From JACQRW01 sp964371935 (GTDB taxonomy: Bacteria; Patescibacteriota; Minisyncoccia; Sungbacterales; HO2-52-23), in contig CAYJOT010000004.1 in NCBI GenBank assembly GCA_964371935.1, forward strand, positions 1-41,004: a DNA stretch of 41,004 nucleotides, given 5' to 3'. Below the pieces are notes generated by a model. It searched no databases. It worked only from the letters and a program-made list of their open reading frames with translations, and was not told the DNA's origin. Below, in pieces: positions 16,884 through 23,926 of this stretch (positions within the stretch are counted from its first letter, which is position 1; each line of letters starts with the position of its first letter). Position numbers and translations under genes: made by a program.

Positions 16884-16938
16884 TCTTAGCAAGTACTGCT
16901 CTCAAAATCTTGTCAAGGGGGTGCCTGTGGATAACTTT
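16884..16938. repeat. Contig-end overlap left of the gap
   Basis: These 55 bp recur exactly at 17039-17093 on the other side of the N run. The sequence includes a consensus DnaA box TGTGGATAA (16926-16934). An exact duplication ending precisely at both gap edges is what unmerged contig ends with a 55-mer overlap look like. Confidence 0.9.
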
Positions 16939-17038
16939 NNNNNNNNNNNNNNNNNNNNNNNNNNNNNNNNNNNNNNNNNNNNNNNNNNNNNNNNNNNNNN
17001 NNNNNNNNNNNNNNNNNNNNNNNNNNNNNNNNNNNNNN
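16939..17038. other. Assembly gap of 100 N
   Basis: Exactly 100 undetermined bases, a conventional filler for a gap of unknown size. Because both flanks carry the same 55 bp, the true gap is probably negative: the contigs overlap and about 155 bp of this scaffold would vanish. Confidence 0.95.
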
Positions 17039-17150
17039 TCTTAGCAAGTACTGCTCTCAAAATCTTGTCAAGGGGGTGCCTGTGGATAACTTTTCTGACA
17101 TTGTTTATCCGTCGCTGGACTTCCTATAGAGGTAACAATATACTTGTCTC

Positions 17151-17675
17151 ATGATCCAGCTTCACGAAAATGAACATATCATGCTGCTTCTGCACAAACA
17201 CTGGTTTGTGATGGCGCGCACCGCAGTCGGAGCTTTGATTATGCTCATGATGCCTATATTTATTTTTCCGCTTCTTCCTATTCTGACTAATCGGCTTGAT
17301 CCTGACCTTGTATACGCGCTTACCGGATTTCTCCTCGCGCTCTATTTTATGACGCTGTGCCTGTTTATTTTTTTCTCGTGGATGGATTACTATCTTGATA
17401 TGTGGATCATAACTGAAAAACGCATCCTTGACGTGGACCAGCGCGGCCTGTTCAGCCGCGAGATTTCCGAGATTCCCATGGCAAGCGTACAAGACGTGAC
17501 CACAGACGTGGCCGGTATTTTTCATACCCTGCTCAAGTTTGGCACTATCAGAATACAAACCGCGGGCGAACGCGAATTTACCATAGACGAAATTCCCCAT
17601 CTGGATAAAGTTAAAACTGCAATCTTGCAGTACGCGCATCAGCAATTCAACGTGATACAAAAAACAAGCGTATAG
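17151..17675 (+). CDS. PH-domain (YdbS/YdbT-like, bPH2) membrane protein
   Basis: A 174-residue protein with two membrane segments (about 23-45 and 58-82), followed by a bacterial PH-like domain: YYLDMWIITEKRILDVDQRG, then LFSREISEIPMASVQDVT and GTIRIQTAGEREFTIDEIP. Such proteins sit in the cytoplasmic membrane with the PH-like domain inside; their function is mostly unknown. It ends 12 bp before yebC. Confidence 0.8.
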   Translation: MIQLHENEHIMLLLHKHWFVMARTAVGALIMLMMPIFIFPLLPILTNRLDPDLVYALTGFLLALYFMTLCLFIFFSWMDYYLDMWIITEKRILDVDQRGLFSREISEIPMASVQDVTTDVAGIFHTLLKFGTIRIQTAGEREFTIDEIPHLDKVKTAILQYAHQQFNVIQKTSV

Positions 17676-17687
17676 ATATACACTCTT

Positions 17688-18251
17688 ATGTCCGGACATA
17701 ACAAATGGGCACAGATCAAGCATAAAAAAGCGATCACCGACGCCAAAAAGGGCAATCTTTTTTCAAAAATGGTGCGCGAGATCGCGATTGCGGCAAAAAC
17801 CGGGGATCCCAACCCGGACATGAATATCCGGTTAAAGGCCGCAATAGAACGCGCGCGCACCATCGGGCTTCCTAAAAACAATATTGACCGCGCCATTGCT
17901 AAAGCGAGCGGACAAGGAGACGGCTCCGAACTTTTTGAATTCCTGTATGAGGCAGCAGCACCCGGCGGCGTTGCTATTCTGATTGAAGGCATTACCAACA
18001 ACAAAAACCGGACATTTAATGAAATTAAACATCTTTTGAGTAAACACGAAGCCCGGCTCGCGAATCCGGGAAGCCTGCTGTGGGCTTTTGAAAAAATATG
18101 GACCGCCAATGCCGGACATACCTACAAGCCCCGCACCCCCCTTACCATGCCAGAGATGCCGTTGTCGCTTAAAACACTGCTCAACGCCATTGCCGAGCAC
18201 GACGATGTGCAGGAGGTGTATACGAACATTAACGATACACATAAGATGTAG
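17688..18251 (+). CDS. YebC/PmpR-family protein, short form
   Basis: YebC-type proteins act as transcription regulators or help ribosomes at proline stretches. The first 130 residues are typical: MSGHNKWAQIKHKKAITDAK, GDPNPDMNIRLKAAIERAR, NIDRAIAKASG, YEAAAPGGVAILIE and NNKNRTFNEIKHLLSKH. The total is only 187 residues against about 240 in the family. The shortage lies after LLWAFEKIW, where most of one C-terminal domain is replaced by a short linker, before the typical end AIAEHDDVQEVYTN. No frameshift is seen, so it looks like a real deletion. Confidence 0.9.
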   Translation: MSGHNKWAQIKHKKAITDAKKGNLFSKMVREIAIAAKTGDPNPDMNIRLKAAIERARTIGLPKNNIDRAIAKASGQGDGSELFEFLYEAAAPGGVAILIEGITNNKNRTFNEIKHLLSKHEARLANPGSLLWAFEKIWTANAGHTYKPRTPLTMPEMPLSLKTLLNAIAEHDDVQEVYTNINDTHKM

Positions 18252-18300
18252 AACGTAAAACAAGAATAATTTATTGTGCCACGTTCTGTGTTTATAGTTT
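18252..18300. repeat. AT-rich imperfect inverted repeat between yebC and ruvC
   Basis: TAGAACGTAAAAC at the left is mirrored by ACGTTCTGTGTTTATAG at the right. It belongs to the same style of element as 14697-14777 and 38866-38935. Confidence 0.5.
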
Positions 18301-18301
18301 T

Positions 18302-18811
18302 ATGGTAATTCTGGGTATTGATCCGGGCACAAGCTCAATCGGCTACAGTATTTTTGCAACTGATAATCCTCCGCGCCTGTTGCATGCGGGCGTATTCCGC
18401 CTTGAATGCGTGGCCCCCGATGAGCGGCTCCTTACCCTCCACACCAATATTAAAAAGCTCATCGCCGGGTGGAAGCCCAAGACGCTTGCCATCGAGAAGT
18501 TATTCTTTGCCAAAAATACAAAGACCGCGCTTGCGGTGAGCGAGAGCCGCGGAGCATTGCTCTTGACAGCGGCGCTTGCCGGCATTACGGTATTCGAGTA
18601 TACTCCTTTGGAGATAAAAAAGACCGTTACCGGAGATGGTAGGGCGGACAAAGCGCAGGTGGAGAAAATGCTGCGTTTGATGCTGCCCGATGCGGCAAAG
18701 CTCAAGACCCAGGACGATATGTTCGATGCTATCGCTGTTGCGTACGCCTGTTATCTCAAAGAATTCAGAAACCCGTATGTAAAATACCCGTCTGCCGACA
18801 GGCAGATCTGA
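18302..18811 (+). CDS. ruvC: Holliday junction resolvase RuvC
   Basis: RuvC cuts Holliday junctions symmetrically after RuvAB branch migration. The 169-residue protein has the RNase H-like active site: D in LGIDPGTSSIGYS (7), E in AIEKLFFAKN (about 63), and the final acidic pair in TQDDMFDAIAVAYA (about 138-141). The last residues KYPSADRQI and the stop lie in a palindrome (18791-18806) of the type inserted in polA, so the natural C-terminus may have been replaced. Confidence 0.95.
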   Translation: MVILGIDPGTSSIGYSIFATDNPPRLLHAGVFRLECVAPDERLLTLHTNIKKLIAGWKPKTLAIEKLFFAKNTKTALAVSESRGALLLTAALAGITVFEYTPLEIKKTVTGDGRADKAQVEKMLRLMLPDAAKLKTQDDMFDAIAVAYACYLKEFRNPYVKYPSADRQI

Positions 18812-18863
18812 ACGCATAAAAGGTCGAAAAAGACATTTGCGTTAACCAAGGACAATCCTATTT

Positions 18864-18995
18864 ATGGACTACGACACACCAACACCTATCGTCAACGAAG
18901 ACGGCATGGATGAGGAAGAAGATATGGAGGAAGCGGATCTCCTGACCGAAGGCGACGAGGACGAGGATGCTGAAACCGAAGAAGAGAACTTCTAA
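18864..18995 (+). CDS. Tiny acidic protein
   Basis: A 43-residue product beginning MDYDTPTPIVNEDGMDEEED and ending AETEEENF; roughly half of the residues are D or E and none is K or R. An AAGGA ribosome site lies about 8 nt before the ATG and a strong terminator follows 16 bp after the stop, so it is probably expressed with ruvC or on its own. The function is unknown; such acidic peptides can mimic nucleic acid or simply be disordered. Confidence 0.55.
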   Translation: MDYDTPTPIVNEDGMDEEEDMEEADLLTEGDEDEDAETEEENF

Positions 18996-19011
18996 ATTTC
19001 TTGCGTTTCAT

Positions 19012-19045
19012 AAAACCCCCTCCGATTCGAATCGGAGGGGGTTTT
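19012..19045. terminator. Bidirectional terminator between ruvC unit and tyrS
   Basis: A perfect 34-bp palindrome: AAAACCCCC and GGGGGTTTT flank CCTCCGATTCGAATCGGAGG partly overlapping. It gives a GC-rich hairpin followed by T residues on both strands. It serves the acidic-protein transcript on the plus strand and may also stop read-through from tyrS. Confidence 0.85.
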
Positions 19046-19056
19046 ATTTATACCCC

Positions 19057-19078
19057 AAAACTCACACGATCGTGTGAG
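19057..19078 (-). terminator. Terminator of tyrS
   Basis: CTCACACGATCGTGTGAG is a perfect 18-bp palindrome; on the minus strand it is followed by TTTT. It lies 33 bp after the tyrS stop. Confidence 0.6.
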
Positions 19079-19111
19079 AAACGGGATATAATGCTGACGT
19101 ACGGCTGCGAG

Positions 19112-20326
19112 CTAGGAAAAGAATAGCTTTCCGAACTTTCGCTTGCCGACCCGAAGAATCGTACCATCTTTGCGATTGAGCTCTAGTGTTTTGGCATTGA
19201 CGCGCTCCCCGTCCACCTCAACCCCGCCCTGTTCAATAAGTCGCCTGGCCTCCGCTTTGGAGCGCGCAAAACCGATCGTGACCAAAATGCCCGTCATATC
19301 GGTATCCTCTGCGCCGATATGAAATTCCTTGATCTCCTCCGGCAATTCTTTTTTTGAGAATACCGCGACAAACTGCTCGCGCGCTTTTATGGCCGCCGCT
19401 TCGCCGTGATACCGCTCCACCAGCGTTTCGGCAAAAATAAGTTTGGCATCGCGCGGGTTCATGCCTGCTTTCAGCTCCGCTTTGATCCGAGCGATCTGAT
19501 CAGCCGGCATGTCAGTATACACTTCCAGATACGGAACAATAAGCGCGTCGAGCAGGCGCATTGCCTTGCCGAATTTGTCCCTCGGCGGGTCGTTGAGCGC
19601 AATATAGTTGCCGAGCGACTTGGACATCTTGGCACCGCCATCCAGTCCGGGCAATATCTTCAAGGTTACAATTGCCTGCGGCCGCTGGCTGAATTTTTCC
19701 TGAAAAAATCTCCCAAAGTGCTCATTAAACAACTGATCCGATCCAATGATGGTGATGTCGCTTTTGATCGCGACAGAATCATATCCCTGCAGCAGCGGAT
19801 AGAGCAATTCCGTCATCACGATCTCTTTTCCTTTTTTCATGCGCTCCTGAAACATATCGCGCTCGATCAGGCGGCTATGCGTCACCATAGCCGCTAGATT
19901 TAGAAAATCCCACTCCTTCATCTTGCCGTGCCACTCGGTATTGCTGCGAAATTCAAAGTGTTTCGCGTCGGTAAGCAAAATAAGCCCGAGCTGTTTTTTT
20001 AACACCGCAACATTTCGCCGGATAACTTCTGCGGTCAGCACGGGCCGTGTCGCATCCTTGCCGGTCGGATCGCCGATGCGCGTGGTAAACTCCCCCAAAA
20101 TAATCACGGCCTTGTGTCCGGCATCCTGCAGCGCTCGTATCTTCCACAACGGCACCGCGTGGCCGATATGCAGATCGGCTGATGTCGCGTCAATCCCCAG
20201 CTTGATCCGCAGCTGCTTTTTTGACGCCAAAAGACGCGCCAATTCATCTTTGGTGATTATATCATCCACCCCGCGGGTGAAGATGTCGGAATCTAACGTA
20301 AGTTTTTTTGTTGTAGCTATTGACAT
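19112..20326 (-). CDS. tyrS: Tyrosyl-tRNA synthetase
   Basis: TyrRS charges tRNA-Tyr. The 404-residue protein has the class I HIGH motif (DLHIGHAVPL, 53-56), the TRIGDPTG block, the KMSKS loop (GGAKMSKSLGNYI, about 231) and a C-terminal S4 RNA-binding domain (ARSKAEARRLIEQGGVEVDG). The short CP1-side sequence and direct S4 domain are of the TyrZ-like bacterial type. The upstream DNA contains an AT-rich TATAAT-like box, and its start codon overlaps the -35 box of a promoter on the other strand that drives the first hairpin RNA. Confidence 0.96.
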   Translation of the reverse strand: MSIATTKKLTLDSDIFTRGVDDIITKDELARLLASKKQLRIKLGIDATSADLHIGHAVPLWKIRALQDAGHKAVIILGEFTTRIGDPTGKDATRPVLTAEVIRRNVAVLKKQLGLILLTDAKHFEFRSNTEWHGKMKEWDFLNLAAMVTHSRLIERDMFQERMKKGKEIVMTELLYPLLQGYDSVAIKSDITIIGSDQLFNEHFGRFFQEKFSQRPQAIVTLKILPGLDGGAKMSKSLGNYIALNDPPRDKFGKAMRLLDALIVPYLEVYTDMPADQIARIKAELKAGMNPRDAKLIFAETLVERYHGEAAAIKAREQFVAVFSKKELPEEIKEFHIGAEDTDMTGILVTIGFARSKAEARRLIEQGGVEVDGERVNAKTLELNRKDGTILRVGKRKFGKLFFS

Positions 20327-20347
20327 AAATTATTGGTCTGTTATACT
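20320..20347 (+). promoter_or_regulatory. Promoter of hairpin RNA copy 1
   Basis: TTGACA (20320-20325), 16 nt, TATACT (20342-20347) on the plus strand. The predicted start is near 20354, 17 bp before the repeated element begins. Confidence 0.65.
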
Positions 20348-20353
20348 GCTATT

Positions 20354-20455
20354 ATATAACCTTGGTAAAGGCCTACCGTATGGTAGTGAAGGGTCTCGCA
20401 AGAGACTAGCCAAGGGACTCGCAAAGTCCTCGCAGAAATGCGGGGATTTTACGTT
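20354..20455 (+). ncRNA. Hairpin RNA element, copy 1, beside the DUF3800 gene
   Basis: The repeated element (20371-20455) folds into consecutive hairpins on the plus strand: CTACC-GTAT-GGTAG, GTCTC-GCAA-GAGAC, GGACT-CGCAA-AGTCC and CGCA-GAAA-TGCG, ending in a short T run. GCAA and GAAA are GNRA tetraloops on this strand only, which with the promoter sets the orientation. The 3' end overlaps the stop of the DUF3800 gene, which is read on the other strand. Several families of structured RNAs near DUF3800 genes (DUF3800 RNA motifs) have been described from comparative work; this may be one of them, but I cannot match it to a specific model. Confidence 0.6.
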
Positions 20456-21033
20456 GTCACCTCCACAAGATAGCCGGATCGTAGTGCCTTCTCAAAGAGC
20501 GCCTTACTATCTTGTTCATTCAGCAGCGCACTCCGAATACAGCCCGCCCACATATCGGCAAAACGAATAATAATTTCTCCTTGATCGGTTTTCCCTCGTA
20601 CCATACGGAGCGAAATGCCATTCGCGCGTAAAGCATTGGTGAGCGCTTTTGCCACTGTTTTATTCGCTCCATCAACGTGCACTATCGCGAGATACTTTCC
20701 AGTCATGCCCTGCGCGATATATTTCACGGCACGTTCGATCACCGACGCAACCGGATAGAAGTACGGAACGGGTTTCGGATACCGCCCGATGAAAACGTAT
20801 CCGGCGGCGATTTTTCGCTCAAGCGCCAGTGAAATATATTTTACCCGCCGATCATGGCGCGACTTATTCCACTTTAATGCATGCGTTTCCGCTACTGCTT
20901 CGATATCAAGAAGTTCCCGACGAAGCAAATCCTGATCACGAATAGTGACTGCCGACACCACAATAAAAACCTTTGAGGTGTTATCCTGCCCCGATTCATC
21001 AACATAGATATAGATTTTGTAGCGTTTTGGCAT
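20449..21033 (-). CDS. DUF3800 domain protein
   Basis: A 194-residue protein with the DUF3800 signature: YIYVDESGQDN at the start, a second acidic strand AIVHVDGANKT, and FADMWAGCIRSALLN at the end. These residues form an RNase H-like acidic set (D and E of DESG, D of VDG, D of FADMWAG), so a nuclease is likely though unproven. The gene is isolated from its neighbours and lies exactly between two copies of a hairpin RNA element that face the opposite strand. The family is often found in mobile or defence settings. Confidence 0.85.
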   Translation of the reverse strand: MPKRYKIYIYVDESGQDNTSKVFIVVSAVTIRDQDLLRRELLDIEAVAETHALKWNKSRHDRRVKYISLALERKIAAGYVFIGRYPKPVPYFYPVASVIERAVKYIAQGMTGKYLAIVHVDGANKTVAKALTNALRANGISLRMVRGKTDQGEIIIRFADMWAGCIRSALLNEQDSKALFEKALRSGYLVEVTT

Positions 21034-21071
21034 ACGCCCAAATCATAGCATACATAAGCCCCAGCCATATA

Positions 21072-21100
21072 TTGACTTTTTATATTAAGTGGTGTGTAAT
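21072..21100 (+). promoter_or_regulatory. Promoter of hairpin RNA copy 2
   Basis: TTGACT (21072-21077), 17 nt, TGTAAT (21095-21100) on the plus strand, in the short space behind the DUF3800 start. The predicted start near 21107 is 10 bp before the element. Confidence 0.6.
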
Positions 21101-21106
21101 GTGGGC

Positions 21107-21177
21107 ACGGTTGATAGCCTACTGTGTTATAGTGAAGGGACCTGCAGGGTCCTCGCAGAAATGCGGAGGTTTTACAT
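21107..21177 (+). ncRNA. Hairpin RNA element, copy 2
   Basis: The element (21117-21177) shares with copy 1 the words GCCTAC, TAGTGAAGGG, TCCTCGCAGAAATGCGG and TTTTAC. It is shorter: one hairpin is missing and the middle one is GGACC-TGCAG-GGTCC. The final CGCA-GAAA-TGCG hairpin is identical. It ends exactly where the stop codon of the broken RelE-like gene begins on the other strand. Confidence 0.6.
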
Positions 21178-21435
21178 TCAACGATAGCTGTCTTTCTGGT
21201 GGCCAACGGTTCCCAGAAGAGCCGTGTCCGGTTCGACAAAAGTAAAAAGTGCCAGGCAACGCCGAGTAATACGAAATGAGAACGGGAATGGATGATCTTT
21301 CAACTTTTTGGTATGCAGTCGCGGATCACGCTAATTTTTCCTAAAATAATTCTCTTGCCGCCGATAGAGGTCCTGAATCTCACCGGGGAGCTCCTGAAAT
21401 TTTTTCCGAAATTCCTCGGCGTAGATTATTTTCAT
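21178..21435 (-). pseudogene. RelE/ParE-like toxin broken by an amber codon
   Basis: The ATG at 21435 overlaps the antitoxin stop (ATGA). The frame reads MKIIYAEEFRKKFQELPGEI, QDLYRRQENYFRKN and then TAG (21331-21333). It stays open afterwards: RDPRLHTKKLKDH, PFSFRITRRCLALFTF, GTVGHQKDSYR, stop at 21178. Both halves fit a RelE-type mRNA interferase, whose core ends FRITRRYR...F...GHRDEVYR. The codon before RDPRL is usually W, so a single G-to-A change (TGG to TAG) explains the stop. TAG is a real stop in this genome (holA, rnpA), so read-through is not expected. Confidence 0.75.
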
Positions 21436-21662
21436 AAACTCGTATATACGCGCCCAGCCCGCCAATCACGCATGGCTCGATTCAATGAGGCCTTTACTTC
21501 CTTGGGATTTTCATAATCGTCAAGCGACTCCTCCGGTATCTCTGACGATATTTCCTGCAATATTCGGCGAGAGAACTCCACAAGCGAGAGCCCGTACCGA
21601 CGCGCCAGCCGCTGAAGCCGTTCCTGTTCACGTTTTGGCAATGCTATAGAAATAGTATTCAT
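21432..21662 (-). CDS. Ribbon-helix-helix antitoxin
   Basis: A 76-residue protein: a short strand MNTISIALPKREQERLQRLA followed by RYGLSLVEFSRRILQEI, i.e. the strand-helix-helix of a CopG/RelB-like DNA-binding dimer. An acidic tail (SEIPEESLDDYEN) for toxin binding comes next. It is coupled to the broken toxin gene by a 4-bp overlap. A TATAAT box ends 6 nt before its ATG, within reach of autoregulation. Confidence 0.75.
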   Translation of the reverse strand: MNTISIALPKREQERLQRLARRYGLSLVEFSRRILQEISSEIPEESLDDYENPKEVKASLNRAMRDWRAGRVYTSL

Positions 21663-21765
21663 GCCTGAATTATATCCTAACTCTCGTGAAGGCGTCTATA
21701 TTGACTTTTTATTGATTTAATGGCACTTATAGAAATACATTTGATCCTTAAAAAGGAGGAAGAAG

Positions 21766-22176
21766 ATGGCAGAACCGACAGGAAGACAAGCACAGAGAAG
21801 ACAGTTTGATCCATTGAGCGTCACGCCATTCAGAGAGTCGGGGCGATATAGATTTTGGGTCGTGATCTACGACCGCGACAGAAAGCGAGTCGCGGGAGAA
21901 GCGGTTACGCTTGCCGTCGCGGGCAAGCCCAATATCCACGCCGTCACCGATCAAAACGGCGAAGCAGCTCTGTATGTCTCTTTTTTATCAACCACCACGG
22001 TTGTAATTTCGGCGGTCGGAGAAACAAAGACGTTTCCCGATCTTGCGGGATTTGCGAATGCGTCAACAAACTTTGGTAAGCCCGCCAAAGTTGATACCAA
22101 GGGTTTTATTCTTTCTGGGATGATGCGGGTTTTCAAAAAAGCTCGTACTCAACGAAAAACAGATACAGGAAGATGA
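21766..22176 (+). CDS. Beta-rich (Ig/carboxypeptidase-regulatory-like) protein
   Basis: A 136-residue protein without a signal peptide. Its central part (RYRFWVVIYDRDRKRVAGEA, VTLAVAGKPNIHAVTDQNGEAAL) has the repeated strand pattern and D-x-N-G-x-A turn of bacterial Ig-like (Big/CarboxypepD_reg) domains; the C-terminus is basic. The gene has a very strong ribosome site (AAGGAGG, 6 nt before ATG). It is the first gene of a three-gene operon with two membrane proteins. Function unknown. Confidence 0.7.
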   Translation: MAEPTGRQAQRRQFDPLSVTPFRESGRYRFWVVIYDRDRKRVAGEAVTLAVAGKPNIHAVTDQNGEAALYVSFLSTTTVVISAVGETKTFPDLAGFANASTNFGKPAKVDTKGFILSGMMRVFKKARTQRKTDTGR

Positions 22177-22186
22177 GGAGGAAGCC

Positions 22187-22825
22187 ATGGCAACCTTGAT
22201 TTTTATGGCAGTCGTCGTAGGTGTTTTGTTGATCGGTCAGTTTTCGTGGGTGGGTTGGTTAGTTGGGCTTGCTGGGCTTTTGTTGTTTGTTCATATCCCG
22301 CCCGTGAAGACAAATTTTCTTTGGTGGTGGGGGCGGTTTTGGACAGACAATAACACCCGATTAAGGACGTGGTGGGTGGTGAACATTTTTTTGTTTTTAG
22401 TGCTCGTTGTTTGTACGGGACAAGCGTTGGGACAAATCGATAACCAATGCGTCCCGGGAAAAAATTTCGCCAGCGCAGAAGGACGGAATAATTTCGTATC
22501 CCGAGGCGGTGTATTGTGTGAGGCACGAGTCTCGCACGCGTGGTTCTCCACAAAAACACTCGGTATGTCGTGGGGACTCCTTGGCCTGTTTATGGTTGGC
22601 GGCATCATCTATGTGCCGGTTGCGTTGTCTGATGAGCTGGCACGTGCCAAGGAACGACGTAGGACACGTGTGGCAAGTCAACAAGGACGGCCCGTGGCAC
22701 CCGCTGCTACTGCAAACGGTGGACGAACGTTTACGCGGGGAAGATTTTTTGAAGGCCTGGTTGCGGCGGGAATCATGGACGTAATCGTGGGTGCCATAAT
22801 CCACGATGGAAGGGAAAGGAGTTGA
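22187..22825 (+). CDS. Membrane protein of unknown function
   Basis: A 212-residue protein with hydrophobic segments at about 2-20, 22-37, 63-82 and 128-147. A tryptophan-rich loop (FLWWWGRFW) lies between the second and third, and an outer loop carries two cysteines (C88, C111; another, C76, is in the third segment). A basic tail follows, ending in a short hydrophobic GLVAAGIMDVIVGAII stretch. GAGGAGG lies 6 nt before the ATG. The stop is 1 bp before the next ATG. No family recognised. Confidence 0.7.
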   Translation: MATLIFMAVVVGVLLIGQFSWVGWLVGLAGLLLFVHIPPVKTNFLWWWGRFWTDNNTRLRTWWVVNIFLFLVLVVCTGQALGQIDNQCVPGKNFASAEGRNNFVSRGGVLCEARVSHAWFSTKTLGMSWGLLGLFMVGGIIYVPVALSDELARAKERRRTRVASQQGRPVAPAATANGGRTFTRGRFFEGLVAAGIMDVIVGAIIHDGRERS

Positions 22826-22826
22826 C

Positions 22827-23816
22827 ATGAACAGAGATAACCCAAATGTATATCTTGGAGGCGGAGTTCTCCTTACTGTCGTCGCCCTGCTGGCGTGGTG
22901 GGGCGGATATATTACCAATGGCTACACAGTTATTGGTATGACCGTGGCGGCTACGCTTGGTTTGTTTTTCTTCGCCCTCAACACCCGCGACAATAAATGG
23001 TTGTCGGGTGTGGTGGTCGCGCTGTTTGTGTTGTATCTGTCGCCGTTTCCGTACTATTTTTTCACCACTAATTTCCCTGATTTATTGGGGGAAACCGGCG
23101 CAGTTGCAGACCTCAAGAAGCAGAAAGAGATGTTTCTCGCCGAGGCGCTGCGTGAGGAAAAAATCGTTGCGCAGGAACTCACGCGCTGCAACCAGATTAT
23201 GCTCGCCAACCAAAAGCCCTTTCTGGAAGGGCCAACGGGCCTTGAACAGGTTGCGAAGAAAAAAGCTGGTGGCGGCTGGTCGCAAGAACTTTACGAACAG
23301 TGGCATGCCCATAACATCGCCGCGATCCGTGAGGTGCACGAGCAGCGCAGGAAGTGCGGAGAGCGGGCAAAAATGCTTTCTTTAAGCGCGAAGAGTACCC
23401 CGAGTGCCAGTAGTACTGGCATCTCGCTAGCGGCAAAAATCTTTACGTTTGCAATTGGCGCTATACTGTTGATTGGGTGGTCAACGAGTCGTATGTCTGC
23501 CTCAACATCACTCGTCTATCTGGTCATTCTGGTTGGCGCGTGGATTGTGTTTTGGGGAGGGTCTTGGGCCGTAGGACTAAATCTCAACTGGCTTCCCGAA
23601 CCAGTTGCACAATGGCTACGCGCGCACGCCGCGATCATTGTGACTGTATTAATCGGATATGTGGCGTTGATCTTGTTGTGGCAGACGAAAGTGGGAGAAT
23701 TTATCGTCAAACCGCTGCTGGGCACGGCGGTCGCTGCCACCACGTTGCTCTTTGTGTATTGGATAATCTGGGGCGGGGGCTGGAGACTTGGTCTCTCCCT
23801 ACTCCCCAAAATGTAA
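22827..23816 (+). CDS. Polytopic membrane protein of unknown function
   Basis: A 329-residue protein with about three N-terminal membrane segments (11-27, 33-51, 59-80) and a soluble stretch of about 120 residues with a charged helix (ADLKKQKEMFLAEALREEKI) and two cysteines (C121, C177). Four more segments follow (203-218, 229-247, 269-286, 299-315). The ATG at 22827 has AAAGGAG upstream; a frame start 21 bp earlier lies in the previous gene and is rejected. A strong terminator closes the operon. It is tryptophan- and glycine-rich and unlike any transporter I know. Confidence 0.7.
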   Translation: MNRDNPNVYLGGGVLLTVVALLAWWGGYITNGYTVIGMTVAATLGLFFFALNTRDNKWLSGVVVALFVLYLSPFPYYFFTTNFPDLLGETGAVADLKKQKEMFLAEALREEKIVAQELTRCNQIMLANQKPFLEGPTGLEQVAKKKAGGGWSQELYEQWHAHNIAAIREVHEQRRKCGERAKMLSLSAKSTPSASSTGISLAAKIFTFAIGAILLIGWSTSRMSASTSLVYLVILVGAWIVFWGGSWAVGLNLNWLPEPVAQWLRAHAAIIVTVLIGYVALILLWQTKVGEFIVKPLLGTAVAATTLLFVYWIIWGGGWRLGLSLLPKM

Positions 23817-23846
23817 TGTTCTTTTCTTAGAAGATAAGGAGAAGAG

Positions 23847-23884
23847 ACGGGGATGTCAATTTAGTTTGACTATCCCCGTTTTTT
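23847..23884 (+). terminator. Terminator of the three-gene operon
   Basis: ACGGGGAT and ATCCCCGT pair, with an inner GTCAA/TTGAC stem, followed by a run of T (TTTTTT). A textbook intrinsic terminator 31 bp after the last stop. Confidence 0.85.
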
Positions 23885-23926
23885 GATGTATGGTGGAGCG
23901 GTTATATCAACAATATTTTTTTACCT

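Noticed and set aside
16884..17093. The 55-bp repeats around the N run as the ends of a mobile element
   Set aside because: They end exactly at the gap edges and have equal length on both sides, which fits contig overlap far better than a biological repeat.
21220..21240. A GGTTCGA word resembling a tRNA T-loop
   Set aside because: No acceptor, D or anticodon stems can be built around it; it lies inside the toxin pseudogene.
21331..21333. TAG read as an amino acid (recoded stop) in the toxin gene
   Set aside because: holA and rnpA end in TAG at the expected place, so TAG is a normal stop in this genome.
22397..22918. A 173-codon antisense frame in the unknown operon
   Set aside because: The plus-strand genes there have strong ribosome sites, tight spacing and membrane-segment patterns; the antisense frame has none of these.
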